This document shows positions 1-5,137 of a stretch of DNA of 12,408 nt, piece after piece. The DNA is from an uncultured Erysipelotrichaceae bacterium. GTDB taxonomy: Bacteria; Bacillota_I; Bacilli_A; RFN20; CAG-826. The translations under genes and the position numbers were made by a program. Every line of letters begins with the position of its first letter. Position 1 is the first letter of the stretch. The notes under the pieces are model-generated. The model was not told the DNA's origin. It saw only the letters and a list, made by a program, of their open reading frames with translations, and searched no databases. The stretch spans positions 1-12,408 of the forward strand of contig CADCDV010000005.1 of NCBI GenBank assembly GCA_902800255.1, written 5' to 3'.

Positions 1-336
1 AGATACATCGCCAAGAACCTTGTGGCCGCTGGAGCCGCTGACAGAATGGAAGTCCAGCTTGCTTATGCGATTGGCATTCCAGAGCCTGTCTCCATCAATA
101 TCTCAACCTTCAAGACCAGCCGTTACAGCGATGACGTCATCCTTGAGGCTATCAAGACCGTCTTTGATGCAAGACCTGGAGCCATCATCCAAAAGTTCTC
201 CTTGAACAAACCTTCCTTCAAATACCTTGATACGACTGTCTATGGCGCCTTCGGTAGAGAAGAACTCCATCTCCCATGGGAAGAGCTCGACAAGGTTGAG
301 GAACTTAAGAAATTCTTTGCTAAACAAGGCAAATAA
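1..336 (+). CDS. metK: S-adenosylmethionine synthase, C-terminal part (5' end outside window)
   Basis: MetK makes S-adenosylmethionine from methionine and ATP in the cytosol. Only the last 111 residues are visible; the frame is open from base 1 and ends at TAA. The opening RYIAKNLVAAGAADR and the later YAIGIPEPVSI segment match the conserved C-terminal domain of MetK. The end carries YGAFGREELHLPWEE, the family's usual YG-FGR...PWE signature. The ending is full length for the family and nothing looks degraded. A strong intrinsic terminator follows within 30 bases, so this is the last gene of its transcript. Promoter and upstream neighbours are outside the window. Confidence 0.97.
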   Translation, partial: RYIAKNLVAAGAADRMEVQLAYAIGIPEPVSINISTFKTSRYSDDVILEAIKTVFDARPGAIIQKFSLNKPSFKYLDTTVYGAFGREELHLPWEELDKVEELKKFFAKQGK

Positions 337-362
337 ACCCCTAGTTTTGAGTAAAAGATACC

Positions 363-392
363 AACCCCCTTGGATTAACTAAGGGGGTTTTT
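363..392 (+). terminator. Intrinsic terminator of metK
   Basis: A perfect 9-bp stem (AACCCCCTT with AAGGGGGTT), 9-base loop, then a run of five T. It sits 27 bases after the metK stop. The same CCCCC/GGGGG core recurs in the terminator at 4371-4401. Confidence 0.93.
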
Positions 393-524
393 AATATGCC
401 TGAGTTTACATTTGCGAAAATGCTCCGATGACAGGCTTTATCGAGAGCGGAAGTATTTATTTTTTAAAGGTATATATGTAATATATAGGTAAAGAAGGAT
501 ATCAATCCTGGAGGTACATAGGGT
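393..524 (+). promoter_or_regulatory. hpf upstream region with ribosome binding site
   Basis: This spacer must hold the hpf promoter because a terminator precedes it. The AT-rich part (about 454-487) contains overlapping TATATA/TAATAT candidates for a -10 box, but I see no convincing -35 box, so no exact promoter is called. A clear GGAGG at 510-514 lies 10 bases before the ATG. A small hairpin (AGGAT 496-500 with ATCCT 505-509) abuts this site. Unlike several other first genes here, hpf therefore has a normal leader with a Shine-Dalgarno. Confidence 0.55.
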
Positions 525-1079
525 ATGAAATACCAAATCGTCGGAAAGAACACTACAATCACCGATTCTATTCGTGCTGCCATCGAGAAAAAGCTCAGCA
601 GAATGGACAAATTCTTTGTGGATGGAGACAACGTCCTTTGCCGTGCCGTCGTCGTTACCTACAAAGTCGGAGCCAAGGTCGAAATTACGATCTTCACCAA
701 AGAGATGGACTTCAGAACCGAGGTCCGTGCCAATGACTTCTATGATTCAGTCGATACTGCGATTGACAAATTAGAAGACCAGATGAGAAGACTCAAAACC
801 CGCTTCGGAAAAAAGAAATCCGGAACCTCTCTCGGACGCTCAATCGCCTTCGAGAATTTAGAAGCCGAGGAAGCCGCCGAAGAGGATGATGAAGTCGTCA
901 GAACCAAGTCCATTTACCTTGATCCAATGACCTTAGACGATGCCATTACCAGAATGGAAGCGTTAGGACATTCCTTCTTCGTCTACCTCGATGAAGAAGA
1001 CGATCAAGTCTCCGTCGCTTACAAGCGTTTAGATGGTGGATATGGCGTCATTCAGGTCGAAAATAAGTTAAAAGACTAA
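525..1079 (+). CDS. hpf: Long-form ribosome hibernation promoting factor
   Basis: HPF binds the 30S subunit near the decoding site and, in its long form, pairs ribosomes into inactive 100S dimers during slow growth or stress. The 184-residue protein has both expected parts. The S30AE fold spans about residues 1-105, including an EKKLSRMDKFF helix. An acidic linker (about 110-123, EAEEAAEEDDE) follows, then the dimerisation domain (about 125-183) with YLDPMTLDDAI, MEALGHSFFVYLDEE and RLDGGYGVIQVE, matching the long-HPF C-terminal consensus. Length is normal for the long form. It is a single-gene transcript between two terminators. Start chosen for GGAGG at 510-514 and fit to the family N-terminus. 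Confidence 0.96.
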   Translation: MKYQIVGKNTTITDSIRAAIEKKLSRMDKFFVDGDNVLCRAVVVTYKVGAKVEITIFTKEMDFRTEVRANDFYDSVDTAIDKLEDQMRRLKTRFGKKKSGTSLGRSIAFENLEAEEAAEEDDEVVRTKSIYLDPMTLDDAITRMEALGHSFFVYLDEEDDQVSVAYKRLDGGYGVIQVENKLKD

Positions 1080-1090
1080 TCAAAAAAGTT

Positions 1091-1117
1091 AAGGGCCCAT
1101 CGGGCTCTTTTCTTTTT
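1091..1117 (+). terminator. Intrinsic terminator of hpf
   Basis: Stem AAGGGCCC / GGGCTCTT (8 bp with one G-U pair), 3-base loop, followed by TTTTCTTTTT. It starts 12 bases after the hpf stop. Confidence 0.9.
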
Positions 1118-1129
1118 GTCTTTAGAAAA

Positions 1130-1158
1130 TTAGGTAACAAAGATAAAATGTTGCCTAA
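1130..1158. promoter_or_regulatory. Inverted repeat, candidate operator of the 1185-1992 unit
   Basis: TTAGGTAAC (1130-1138) and GTTGCCTAA (1150-1158) are inverted copies with one mismatch, 11 bases apart, so the half-sites lie about two DNA turns apart. The right half-site covers the predicted -35 box (1151-1156). A direct repeat TAACAAA (1135-1141 and 1156-1162) overlaps it. This fits a repressor site for the downstream operon; autoregulation by its first, basic product is an inference. Confidence 0.5.
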
Positions 1159-1178
1159 CAAAATGGACAGTTTATAAT
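1151..1178 (+). promoter_or_regulatory. Promoter with -10 box six bases before the ATG (leaderless)
   Basis: TTGCCT (1151-1156), 16-base spacer, perfect TATAAT (1173-1178). Only six bases separate the -10 box from the ATG at 1185, so the expected transcription start is the A of the start codon. No Shine-Dalgarno is present between them. Confidence 0.75.
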
Positions 1179-1184
1179 ATTCTC

Positions 1185-1499
1185 ATGAAGAAAACGCTGA
1201 CCAAAAAGATCATCAAAGGACGTGAGTATTTTTATTTGGTCTACAGGAAAAACGGCGTTCTCAAGAGCCAGTACCTTGGAAGCACATCCTCGGTTAAGTA
1301 CAAGAAGTATCTCTTCAAGTTGACCGCGGAATCTGGCTCATACGGAATCGATAAAGCAAGACGCAAAAACTTTGCGAAAGGAGCGCCTCTTGTTTACGTC
1401 GAAAATGGCTTTTTGATTGACGAATATAAAAACGGCACAAAAGAGTATCTCAACAACAAACTCCAAGTCGTGAAGGTGGTTGCCAAACATGATAGATGA
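1185..1499 (+). CDS. Small basic protein of unknown function, possible antitoxin/DNA-binding partner
   Basis: Not recognised with certainty. The 104-residue product is strongly basic, with no signal peptide or membrane segment. Near the N-terminus KGREYFYLVYRKNG then SQYLG resembles the beta-strand arm found at the start of some Fic-family and IS1634-type proteins; a second hairpin-like stretch, VYVENGFLIDEYKNG, lies near the C-terminus. It has its own promoter and appears leaderless. Its last 11 bases overlap the next gene, a zeta-like P-loop protein, so the two are probably translated together. It is the only gene in the window stopping at TGA, which shows TGA is a real stop in this genome. 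An antitoxin or autorepressor role is inferred from order, size, charge and the inverted repeat upstream; no known antitoxin family is recognised. Confidence 0.75.
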   Translation: MKKTLTKKIIKGREYFYLVYRKNGVLKSQYLGSTSSVKYKKYLFKLTAESGSYGIDKARRKNFAKGAPLVYVENGFLIDEYKNGTKEYLNNKLQVVKVVAKHDR

Positions 1500-1992
1500 A
1501 CAACCTCAATTGATCGTCATAGCAGGGGTTCCTGGCAGTGGTCGTTCCACCTTTGCGAGGTGCTATAAAAACGCCTTCATACACTCCCTCCCAGTCAAAC
1601 CTATCAAGGAGGGCATAAGTGGGGGTGAGTCTTTTGCGACCCTCATGACCCTCGCTCAGCCTGACGACATGCTCAACCTTCAGAAAGCACATCGTCGTGG
1701 CTACCGAATCACCATCTATTACCTCTTCACCGGAAAGCTCTTATCCATGCTGAGAGCGAGATATCGCCAAGTAGTGGAAGGCATTCCTTTCAACGAATCC
1801 TCATTCAGGAAAAACTATGCCGCCTCATACAAAGGCCTTATCTCAACCTACCAAAGGAGTGAGATCGTCTTCTTCATCCGTAACCAAAAGGAATTCGAAT
1901 TCTTAGCGGCCTACGACCCAAAGAAAACCTCTTTAGAAGTCTTCTCCAAGGCCCTAAAAGTGGTGAAAACCTCAGTTGACGCCATAAAATAA
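1489..1992 (+). CDS. Divergent zeta-toxin/COG4185-like P-loop protein with altered Walker A
   Basis: A 167-residue protein starting at ATG 1489, preceded by AAGGTGG (1473-1479, spacer 9) inside the upstream gene; a TTG nine bases earlier is less likely. The N-terminus gives LIVIAGVPGSGRSTFAR, a Walker A loop at residues 13-21, but the normally invariant Lys is Arg19 (codon CGT, two changes from a Lys codon). The segment LQKAHRRGYRITIYYL followed by RARYRQVVEGIPF resembles the zeta/COG4185 layout of an Ala-x-x-Gly-Tyr strand then an Arg-rich lid. The acidic residues expected after the P-loop and in the FETTLS-like motif are not evident. Known zeta toxins phosphorylate UDP-N-acetylglucosamine; this protein may be inactive, use another substrate or only bind nucleotides. 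No terminator follows. Family assignment is by motif only. Confidence 0.62.
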   Translation: MIDEQPQLIVIAGVPGSGRSTFARCYKNAFIHSLPVKPIKEGISGGESFATLMTLAQPDDMLNLQKAHRRGYRITIYYLFTGKLLSMLRARYRQVVEGIPFNESSFRKNYAASYKGLISTYQRSEIVFFIRNQKEFEFLAAYDPKKTSLEVFSKALKVVKTSVDAIK

Positions 1993-2002
1993 GCATTTCT
2001 CT

Positions 2003-2031
2003 TTGTTATTAACAAAAGGTTAGTTTAGAAT
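2003..2031 (+). promoter_or_regulatory. Promoter of the Cof-hydrolase operon, near-leaderless
   Basis: TTGTTA (2003-2008), 17-base spacer, TAGAAT (2026-2031), 9 bases to the ATG. An overlapping AATAAT (2029-2034) would place the start exactly on the ATG. The -35 box lies in the palindrome TTTGTTATTAACAAA (2002-2016), which has no U-run and so is not a terminator. Confidence 0.65.
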
Positions 2032-2040
2032 AATGCAACC

Positions 2041-2910
2041 ATGAAGTCTGTGAAACTGATCGCAACTGATTTGGATGGAACCCTTTTCTATCCTAAAAAA
2101 CGCTCTCATATGGTCACCAAAGAGAACCGCGCTTTCATCCACCGTTTCGTCGGTGATGGAGGACGCATTCTTTTAGTCACCGGAAGGAATGCCTATTTCG
2201 GAGAAAAAGTCGGTTCCAAGATTGGTCTCCCATTCGACTACATCGCCTGCAATGGCTCTCTTGTCGTTTCTGGCGGAAAACGAATCTTCGAAAAAGGCAT
2301 CAACAACGAAGAAGCGAGGAAAATCGTCACCGATCTTCAAAACGACCATGAAGCGAAACTCATCTTCCTCTTCACCAAAGACCATAACATGGTCTGCCAA
2401 AGGAAAGAGATCGCCAAATGGGTGAAGATGGGCTATTCCATCTACCGCATCTTCGAAGGCACATACCGTGAGCCATATTTCAAAGATGACGAGCTCTTCG
2501 AAAAAGAACTCACAAGCGGAACGATCTACAAGATCCTCATGTTCCCAGGCTTTGGCAAAAAGAGCATCCCATTCTCTTTCGAGTTAGCCAAGAAGCTCCA
2601 GCCTCTATACCCAGACCTCAACATAGTTGCCTCTGAGCAAGCCATTGAGATTACCGCGATCGGCTGCACCAAGAGAGAGGGGCTTTCGTTTTATCTTGAT
2701 TATAATCAAATCAATGTGGATAATGTTTTAGTCGTCGGCGATTCTGGCAATGATATTTCCATGTTCCAAGCCTTCCCTGGAAGAAGCTTCTGCATGGACC
2801 ACAGTCTCGAAGACGTTAAGCAACACGCTTCATTTGTAATCAAGCGTTTCAGTGATATCGAGAATTACGTCTACCCATCTGCGGAGACTACCGCTGAAAC
2901 AAACGATTAA
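2041..2910 (+). CDS. Cof-type HAD-superfamily phosphatase
   Basis: A cytosolic Mg-dependent phosphatase of the Cof/IIB HAD class, which hydrolyses small phosphorylated metabolites such as sugar phosphates or flavin precursors; the substrate cannot be read from sequence. All four motifs are present: DLDGTL with nucleophile Asp10 and acid/base Asp12, VTGR (motif II), a Lys in CTKREGL (motif III), and GDSGND with Asp234 and Asp238 (motif IV). The cap domain lies between motifs II and III. The length (289 residues) is normal for Cof proteins. There is no Shine-Dalgarno; the -10 box is 9 or fewer bases from the ATG. It is first in an operon with the next two genes (17-base and 14-base gaps). A second Cof protein is encoded at 7857-8654. 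Confidence 0.93.
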   Translation: MKSVKLIATDLDGTLFYPKKRSHMVTKENRAFIHRFVGDGGRILLVTGRNAYFGEKVGSKIGLPFDYIACNGSLVVSGGKRIFEKGINNEEARKIVTDLQNDHEAKLIFLFTKDHNMVCQRKEIAKWVKMGYSIYRIFEGTYREPYFKDDELFEKELTSGTIYKILMFPGFGKKSIPFSFELAKKLQPLYPDLNIVASEQAIEITAIGCTKREGLSFYLDYNQINVDNVLVVGDSGNDISMFQAFPGRSFCMDHSLEDVKQHASFVIKRFSDIENYVYPSAETTAETND

Positions 2911-2927
2911 AAGGAAGGCATTTACAC

Positions 2928-3839
2928 ATGAATCAACCAACACAAGTAATCGCAACACTCGAACACTACAAAGTAGCGATTCGCGACACCCTTGAGTACA
3001 CACTCAACAAGGAAAAGCTCGACCTCAACGCTTTGAAAGAAAAAAAGAGAAGCGTTCTTATTGAGGTCGAGCAGCCAACTCCACTTAAGAGCATCATCAA
3101 TGCTTCTGGTGAAAACGGCGAAAAACTCGAAAAGATGATCCGTGACTTCTACGATGACGTCTACGGTGATGAGAGCACCATCCTCAAAGCGGCCGATGAC
3201 GGCCTCCGTGTTGATCACGCTCAGCACATCGCCATCTTCAAAGGCGTCGTCCCGATCCACGAGAACGTCGAAGCCATGGTTTCCGGCATCATCCGTGACG
3301 CCAAAGGCAAAGGCATCGATGTCAGCCAGGCCGAAGCCGCTGACTTAGCCGAAGAAAGACTCTACAGAGGTGTTTGCTACCTCACGATGGTCGGCCAGCT
3401 CGTCAGACTCTTCAATGACTACAACGTCGCCCGTCGCGAAGCGAAAGGCGAAGAAAGCGCCGCCAGCAAATTCATTGGCAACGACATCACCGAAGTCATC
3501 ACTCTTCTCAATACCGTCCGCGCCAACAACCGTATCACCGACGAAAGATACATGGGTGTCCAAGACAAAGTCTTCGCCCTTGTCGAATACATGACCGGAC
3601 GCCGTGATCTCCCAACCGGCAAAGGATTCCCTGAGGTCATCAGAGAGACTGAGGATTCCATCAATGGTTTCATCCGTGAGGTCGAACCAATGTGGAAGCA
3701 ATCCTATGACCCACTCATCAGAGAACTCGTTGAGATCGCAAGACAGCAACAAGCTAACGCCCAGCAGCAAGCTGAGGCTCCAGCCGCCGATCAGGGTGAG
3801 CCAGTTGAGCTCGACCCAAAGACCGGTCTTCCAAAATAA
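2928..3839 (+). CDS. Conserved-looking soluble protein of unknown function
   Basis: I do not recognise a family. The 303-residue product has no signal peptide or membrane segment, is acidic, and appears mostly alpha-helical with many charged heptad-like stretches. Residues from about 272 to the end form a low-complexity tail rich in Gln, Ala and Pro (QQQANAQQQAEAPAADQ) finishing in DPKTGLPK. AAGGAAGG at 2911-2918 lies 9 bases before the ATG and sets the start. It sits 17 bases after a Cof phosphatase and 14 bases before a membrane protein whose tail is also Ala/Glu/Pro-rich, so the two may act together at the membrane; that link is an inference. Codon use looks like its neighbours, with no sign of recent transfer. 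Confidence 0.87.
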   Translation: MNQPTQVIATLEHYKVAIRDTLEYTLNKEKLDLNALKEKKRSVLIEVEQPTPLKSIINASGENGEKLEKMIRDFYDDVYGDESTILKAADDGLRVDHAQHIAIFKGVVPIHENVEAMVSGIIRDAKGKGIDVSQAEAADLAEERLYRGVCYLTMVGQLVRLFNDYNVARREAKGEESAASKFIGNDITEVITLLNTVRANNRITDERYMGVQDKVFALVEYMTGRRDLPTGKGFPEVIRETEDSINGFIREVEPMWKQSYDPLIRELVEIARQQQANAQQQAEAPAADQGEPVELDPKTGLPK

Positions 3840-3853
3840 ACTAGGTTACGAAT

Positions 3854-4354
3854 ATGAACGATATGACTCCAACCAAAATTGAAGATGTTTCTAAGAACAA
3901 GGTTTCCAAAGGCGAAAAGGTTTTCATCGTCCTCGATGGAATTCTCGCTCTTGGTGGTCTGGTGATGATAGTCCTTGGCTTCATTGCCGATTTCTATCCT
4001 GGCAAACCAGAGGACAACTGGACTGGGCAAGCAGCCTTCCAAAATGCCATGCATCTTTCCTACAGATGGTTTGGTGTCATTCTCATCTTAGTGGCCGCTC
4101 TTATCGCCGCCATCGCCCTTAACGGTTTTGCCCGCAAGAACGATACCGACAACGAGAGAGCCTTACGCCGTGCCCAACGTCTTAAGATCATCTCCGAATC
4201 CGAGAAGGTCACCGCTGAGCAAGAAGCCATCGCCGCCCAAGAGGCGAAAGCGGTGGAAGCTAAGCCAGCTGAAGAAGCTCCTAAAGCTGAGGAACCAAAG
4301 GCCGAAGAACCAAAGCCAGAGGAACCAAAGGCCGAAGAGCCAAAAGCTGAATAA
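3854..4354 (+). CDS. Two-helix membrane protein with EEPKA-repeat tail
   Basis: Unrecognised family, 166 residues. Two hydrophobic helices (about residues 23-45 and 72-92) flank a short loop containing FYPGKPEDNW. A basic segment (RALRRAQRLK, about 102-111) follows the second helix and suggests that N- and C-termini are cytoplasmic. The remainder is a charged, helical then disordered region ending in four EEPKA/EEPKP units. A weak AGG (3843-3845) precedes the ATG; an in-frame ATG at 3863 is a possible alternative start. It ends the three-gene operon starting at 2041, with a strong terminator 17 bases after its stop. The tail could bind a partner or act as a spacer; no function is claimed. Confidence 0.87.
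   Translation: MNDMTPTKIEDVSKNKVSKGEKVFIVLDGILALGGLVMIVLGFIADFYPGKPEDNWTGQAAFQNAMHLSYRWFGVILILVAALIAAIALNGFARKNDTDNERALRRAQRLKIISESEKVTAEQEAIAAQEAKAVEAKPAEEAPKAEEPKAEEPKPEEPKAEEPKAE
4289..4348 (+). repeat. Four tandem 15-bp units encoding EEPKA
   Basis: Four adjacent in-frame 15-bp units at 4289, 4304, 4319 and 4334. Units 1 and 3 are identical (GAGGAACCAAAGGCC); units 2 and 4 differ at several bases, suggesting growth by 30-bp steps. They encode EEPKA, EEPKP, EEPKA, EEPKA. Replication slippage could change copy number between strains without shifting frame. Confidence 0.85.
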
Positions 4355-4370
4355 GTTAAAAATCATCAGC

Positions 4371-4401
4371 AAAACCCCCATGAATTATCGTGGGGGTTTT
4401 T
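4371..4401 (+). terminator. Intrinsic terminator of the 2041-4354 operon
   Basis: A perfect 10-bp stem (AAAACCCCCA with TGGGGGTTTT), 10-base loop, and T-run 4397-4401. The -10 box of the next gene starts only 13 bases later. Confidence 0.93.
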
Positions 4402-4414
4402 CATTGAAATGGTG

Positions 4415-4420
4415 TATTAT
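4415..4420 (+). promoter_or_regulatory. Candidate -10 box for the Trp-rich membrane protein gene
   Basis: TATTAT, 13 bases before the ATG at 4434, downstream of a terminator. I see no good -35 box at the right distance. The predicted leader is about 7 bases; only a weak AAGAG (4423-4427) lies before the ATG. Confidence 0.4.
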
Positions 4421-4433
4421 CTAAGAGTCGAGT

Positions 4434-4868
4434 ATGAAAAAGAGCGAGTATCTCCAGAAACTGGAAGAAGAATATAACAACAAGCAGAAAGCCTGGAAGG
4501 ACCATATCCGCGAAGAGCCTAGCAAGTTCAAAAGGTTTTGGAAATGGGTCTGGTACCTCATCGCTTTCCCTTTCGTTTGGCTTTTCTATAACGTCAGGGA
4601 CTGGAGAAGCGCGATCTGCATCATCATCTCTTTCCTTCTTTGGTCCGTATCCGTTTGGGGGTTCTATTTAGCTGCTCTAATATGCGGTTGGACGACCGAT
4701 GCTGCCAAATGGCTTATTGGCATTGGTTCAGCCGTCTGGGTGTGGTGGGCCTCACCAATCGGTTCCCCATTCATCTTATGCGTAACCTTTACGGCAATCG
4801 GAATAAAGACCATCTTCAATAAGATCCATCATAAAAAAGAGCCTTCACCTGAGAGTGAGGACAAATAA
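4434..4868 (+). CDS. Tryptophan-rich integral membrane protein, unknown function
   Basis: Unrecognised family, 144 residues. The first 33 residues are charged and helical (KLEEEYNNKQKAWKDHIREE) and probably cytoplasmic. Hydrophobic stretches follow at about 36-53, 60-84 and 92-127; the last could be one long or two short helices split by ASPIGSP. The C-terminus is charged and polar. Thirteen of 144 residues are Trp, many at helix ends (FWKWVW, VWVWW), and all are TGG codons. It lies between two terminators, so it is a single-gene transcript. It could be a small pore or an accessory membrane protein, but nothing in the sequence decides this. Confidence 0.85.
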   Translation: MKKSEYLQKLEEEYNNKQKAWKDHIREEPSKFKRFWKWVWYLIAFPFVWLFYNVRDWRSAICIIISFLLWSVSVWGFYLAALICGWTTDAAKWLIGIGSAVWVWWASPIGSPFILCVTFTAIGIKTIFNKIHHKKEPSPESEDK

Positions 4869-4870
4869 AA

Positions 4871-4897
4871 AACCTAGGATTTCCTAGGTTATTTTTT
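4871..4897. terminator. Bidirectional terminator shared by 4434-4868 and tRNA-Ser
   Basis: Perfect 8-bp stem AACCTAGG/CCTAGGTT with ATTT loop. On + it is followed by TTTTTT (4892-4897). On - the A-run before it (4867-4872) reads as a U-run. It can therefore stop both the + strand membrane-protein transcript and the - strand tRNA transcript. Confidence 0.9.
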
Positions 4898-4900
4898 GAT

Positions 4901-4991
4901 TGGCGGAGGAATAGGGATTTGAACCCTAGCGCAGTGTTACCCGCCTACGAGCTTTCCAAGCCCGCCCCTTCGACCACTTGGGTATTCCTCC
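4901..4991 (-). tRNA. tRNA-Ser, anticodon GGA
   Basis: A complete 91-base serine tRNA. Acceptor arms are GGAGGAA and TTCCTCC, followed by G and an encoded CCA (4901-4903). The D arm is a 3-bp CCC/GGG stem with a GG-containing loop. The anticodon stem CGGGC/GCTCG has one G-U pair, and its loop TTGGAAA gives anticodon GGA, reading UCC and UCU. A long 19-base variable arm is typical of serine tRNAs. The T arm is TAGGG-TTCAAAT-CCCTA. It has its own promoter at 5025-5053 and stops at the shared terminator. Confidence 0.98.
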
Positions 4992-5024
4992 AAACGCAAC
5001 TATGTAGTTTGTCGCGCAAGGGGA

Positions 5025-5053
5025 ATTATAGGTTAGTGACCTTGATTTTTCAA
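5025..5053 (-). promoter_or_regulatory. Promoter of tRNA-Ser
   Basis: On the - strand, TTGAAA (5048-5053), 17-base spacer and perfect TATAAT (5025-5030). This is the best sigma-A promoter in the window. The -10 box is 34 bases from the tRNA 5' end, leaving a short 5' leader for RNase P to remove. Confidence 0.88.
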
Positions 5054-5113
5054 CAACGCGATGAAACAAAGAGAGGATATGAGGTTTATGCTAATCAATG
5101 CTTAGTCTTTTTA

Positions 5114-5122
5114 TGCTAGAAT
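5114..5122 (+). promoter_or_regulatory. Extended -10 promoter of the rluA-family/pgcA operon
   Basis: TGCTAGAAT, an extended -10 element (TGn before TAGAAT), 15 bases before the ATG. No -35 box is evident, as is usual when TGn is present. TTTATGCTA occurs twice (5085-5093 and 5110-5118), the second copy overlapping the -10 element. A small inverted repeat (GTTTG/CAAAC, 5123-5137) fills the gap to the ATG. Confidence 0.6.
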
Positions 5123-5137
5123 GTTTGTTAACCAAAC

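Noticed and set aside
1480..1488. TTG start for the P-loop gene at 1480
   Set aside because: AAGGTGG is too close to this TTG (no usable spacer), whereas ATG 1489 has a 9-base spacer.
1489..1992. Arg19 of the Walker A as a sequencing error
   Set aside because: The codon is CGT; at least two base changes are needed for Lys, and the reading frame is otherwise intact.
2002..2016. Terminator after the P-loop gene
   Set aside because: The palindrome is AT-rich and lacks a following U-run; it coincides with the next promoter's -35 box.
4289..4348. Tandem repeat as a CRISPR or non-coding array
   Set aside because: Units are directly adjacent without spacers, keep frame and encode EEPKA.
4434..4868. 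TGA read as tryptophan, as in Mycoplasma
   Set aside because: All 13 Trp codons in this gene are TGG, and the gene at 1185 ends at TGA where the frame logically stops.
4919..5119. Open frame of 66 codons antisense to the tRNA and its promoter
   Set aside because: It lies over the complement of tRNA-Ser and has no ribosome site or protein-like composition; reading frames across tRNAs are a common artefact.
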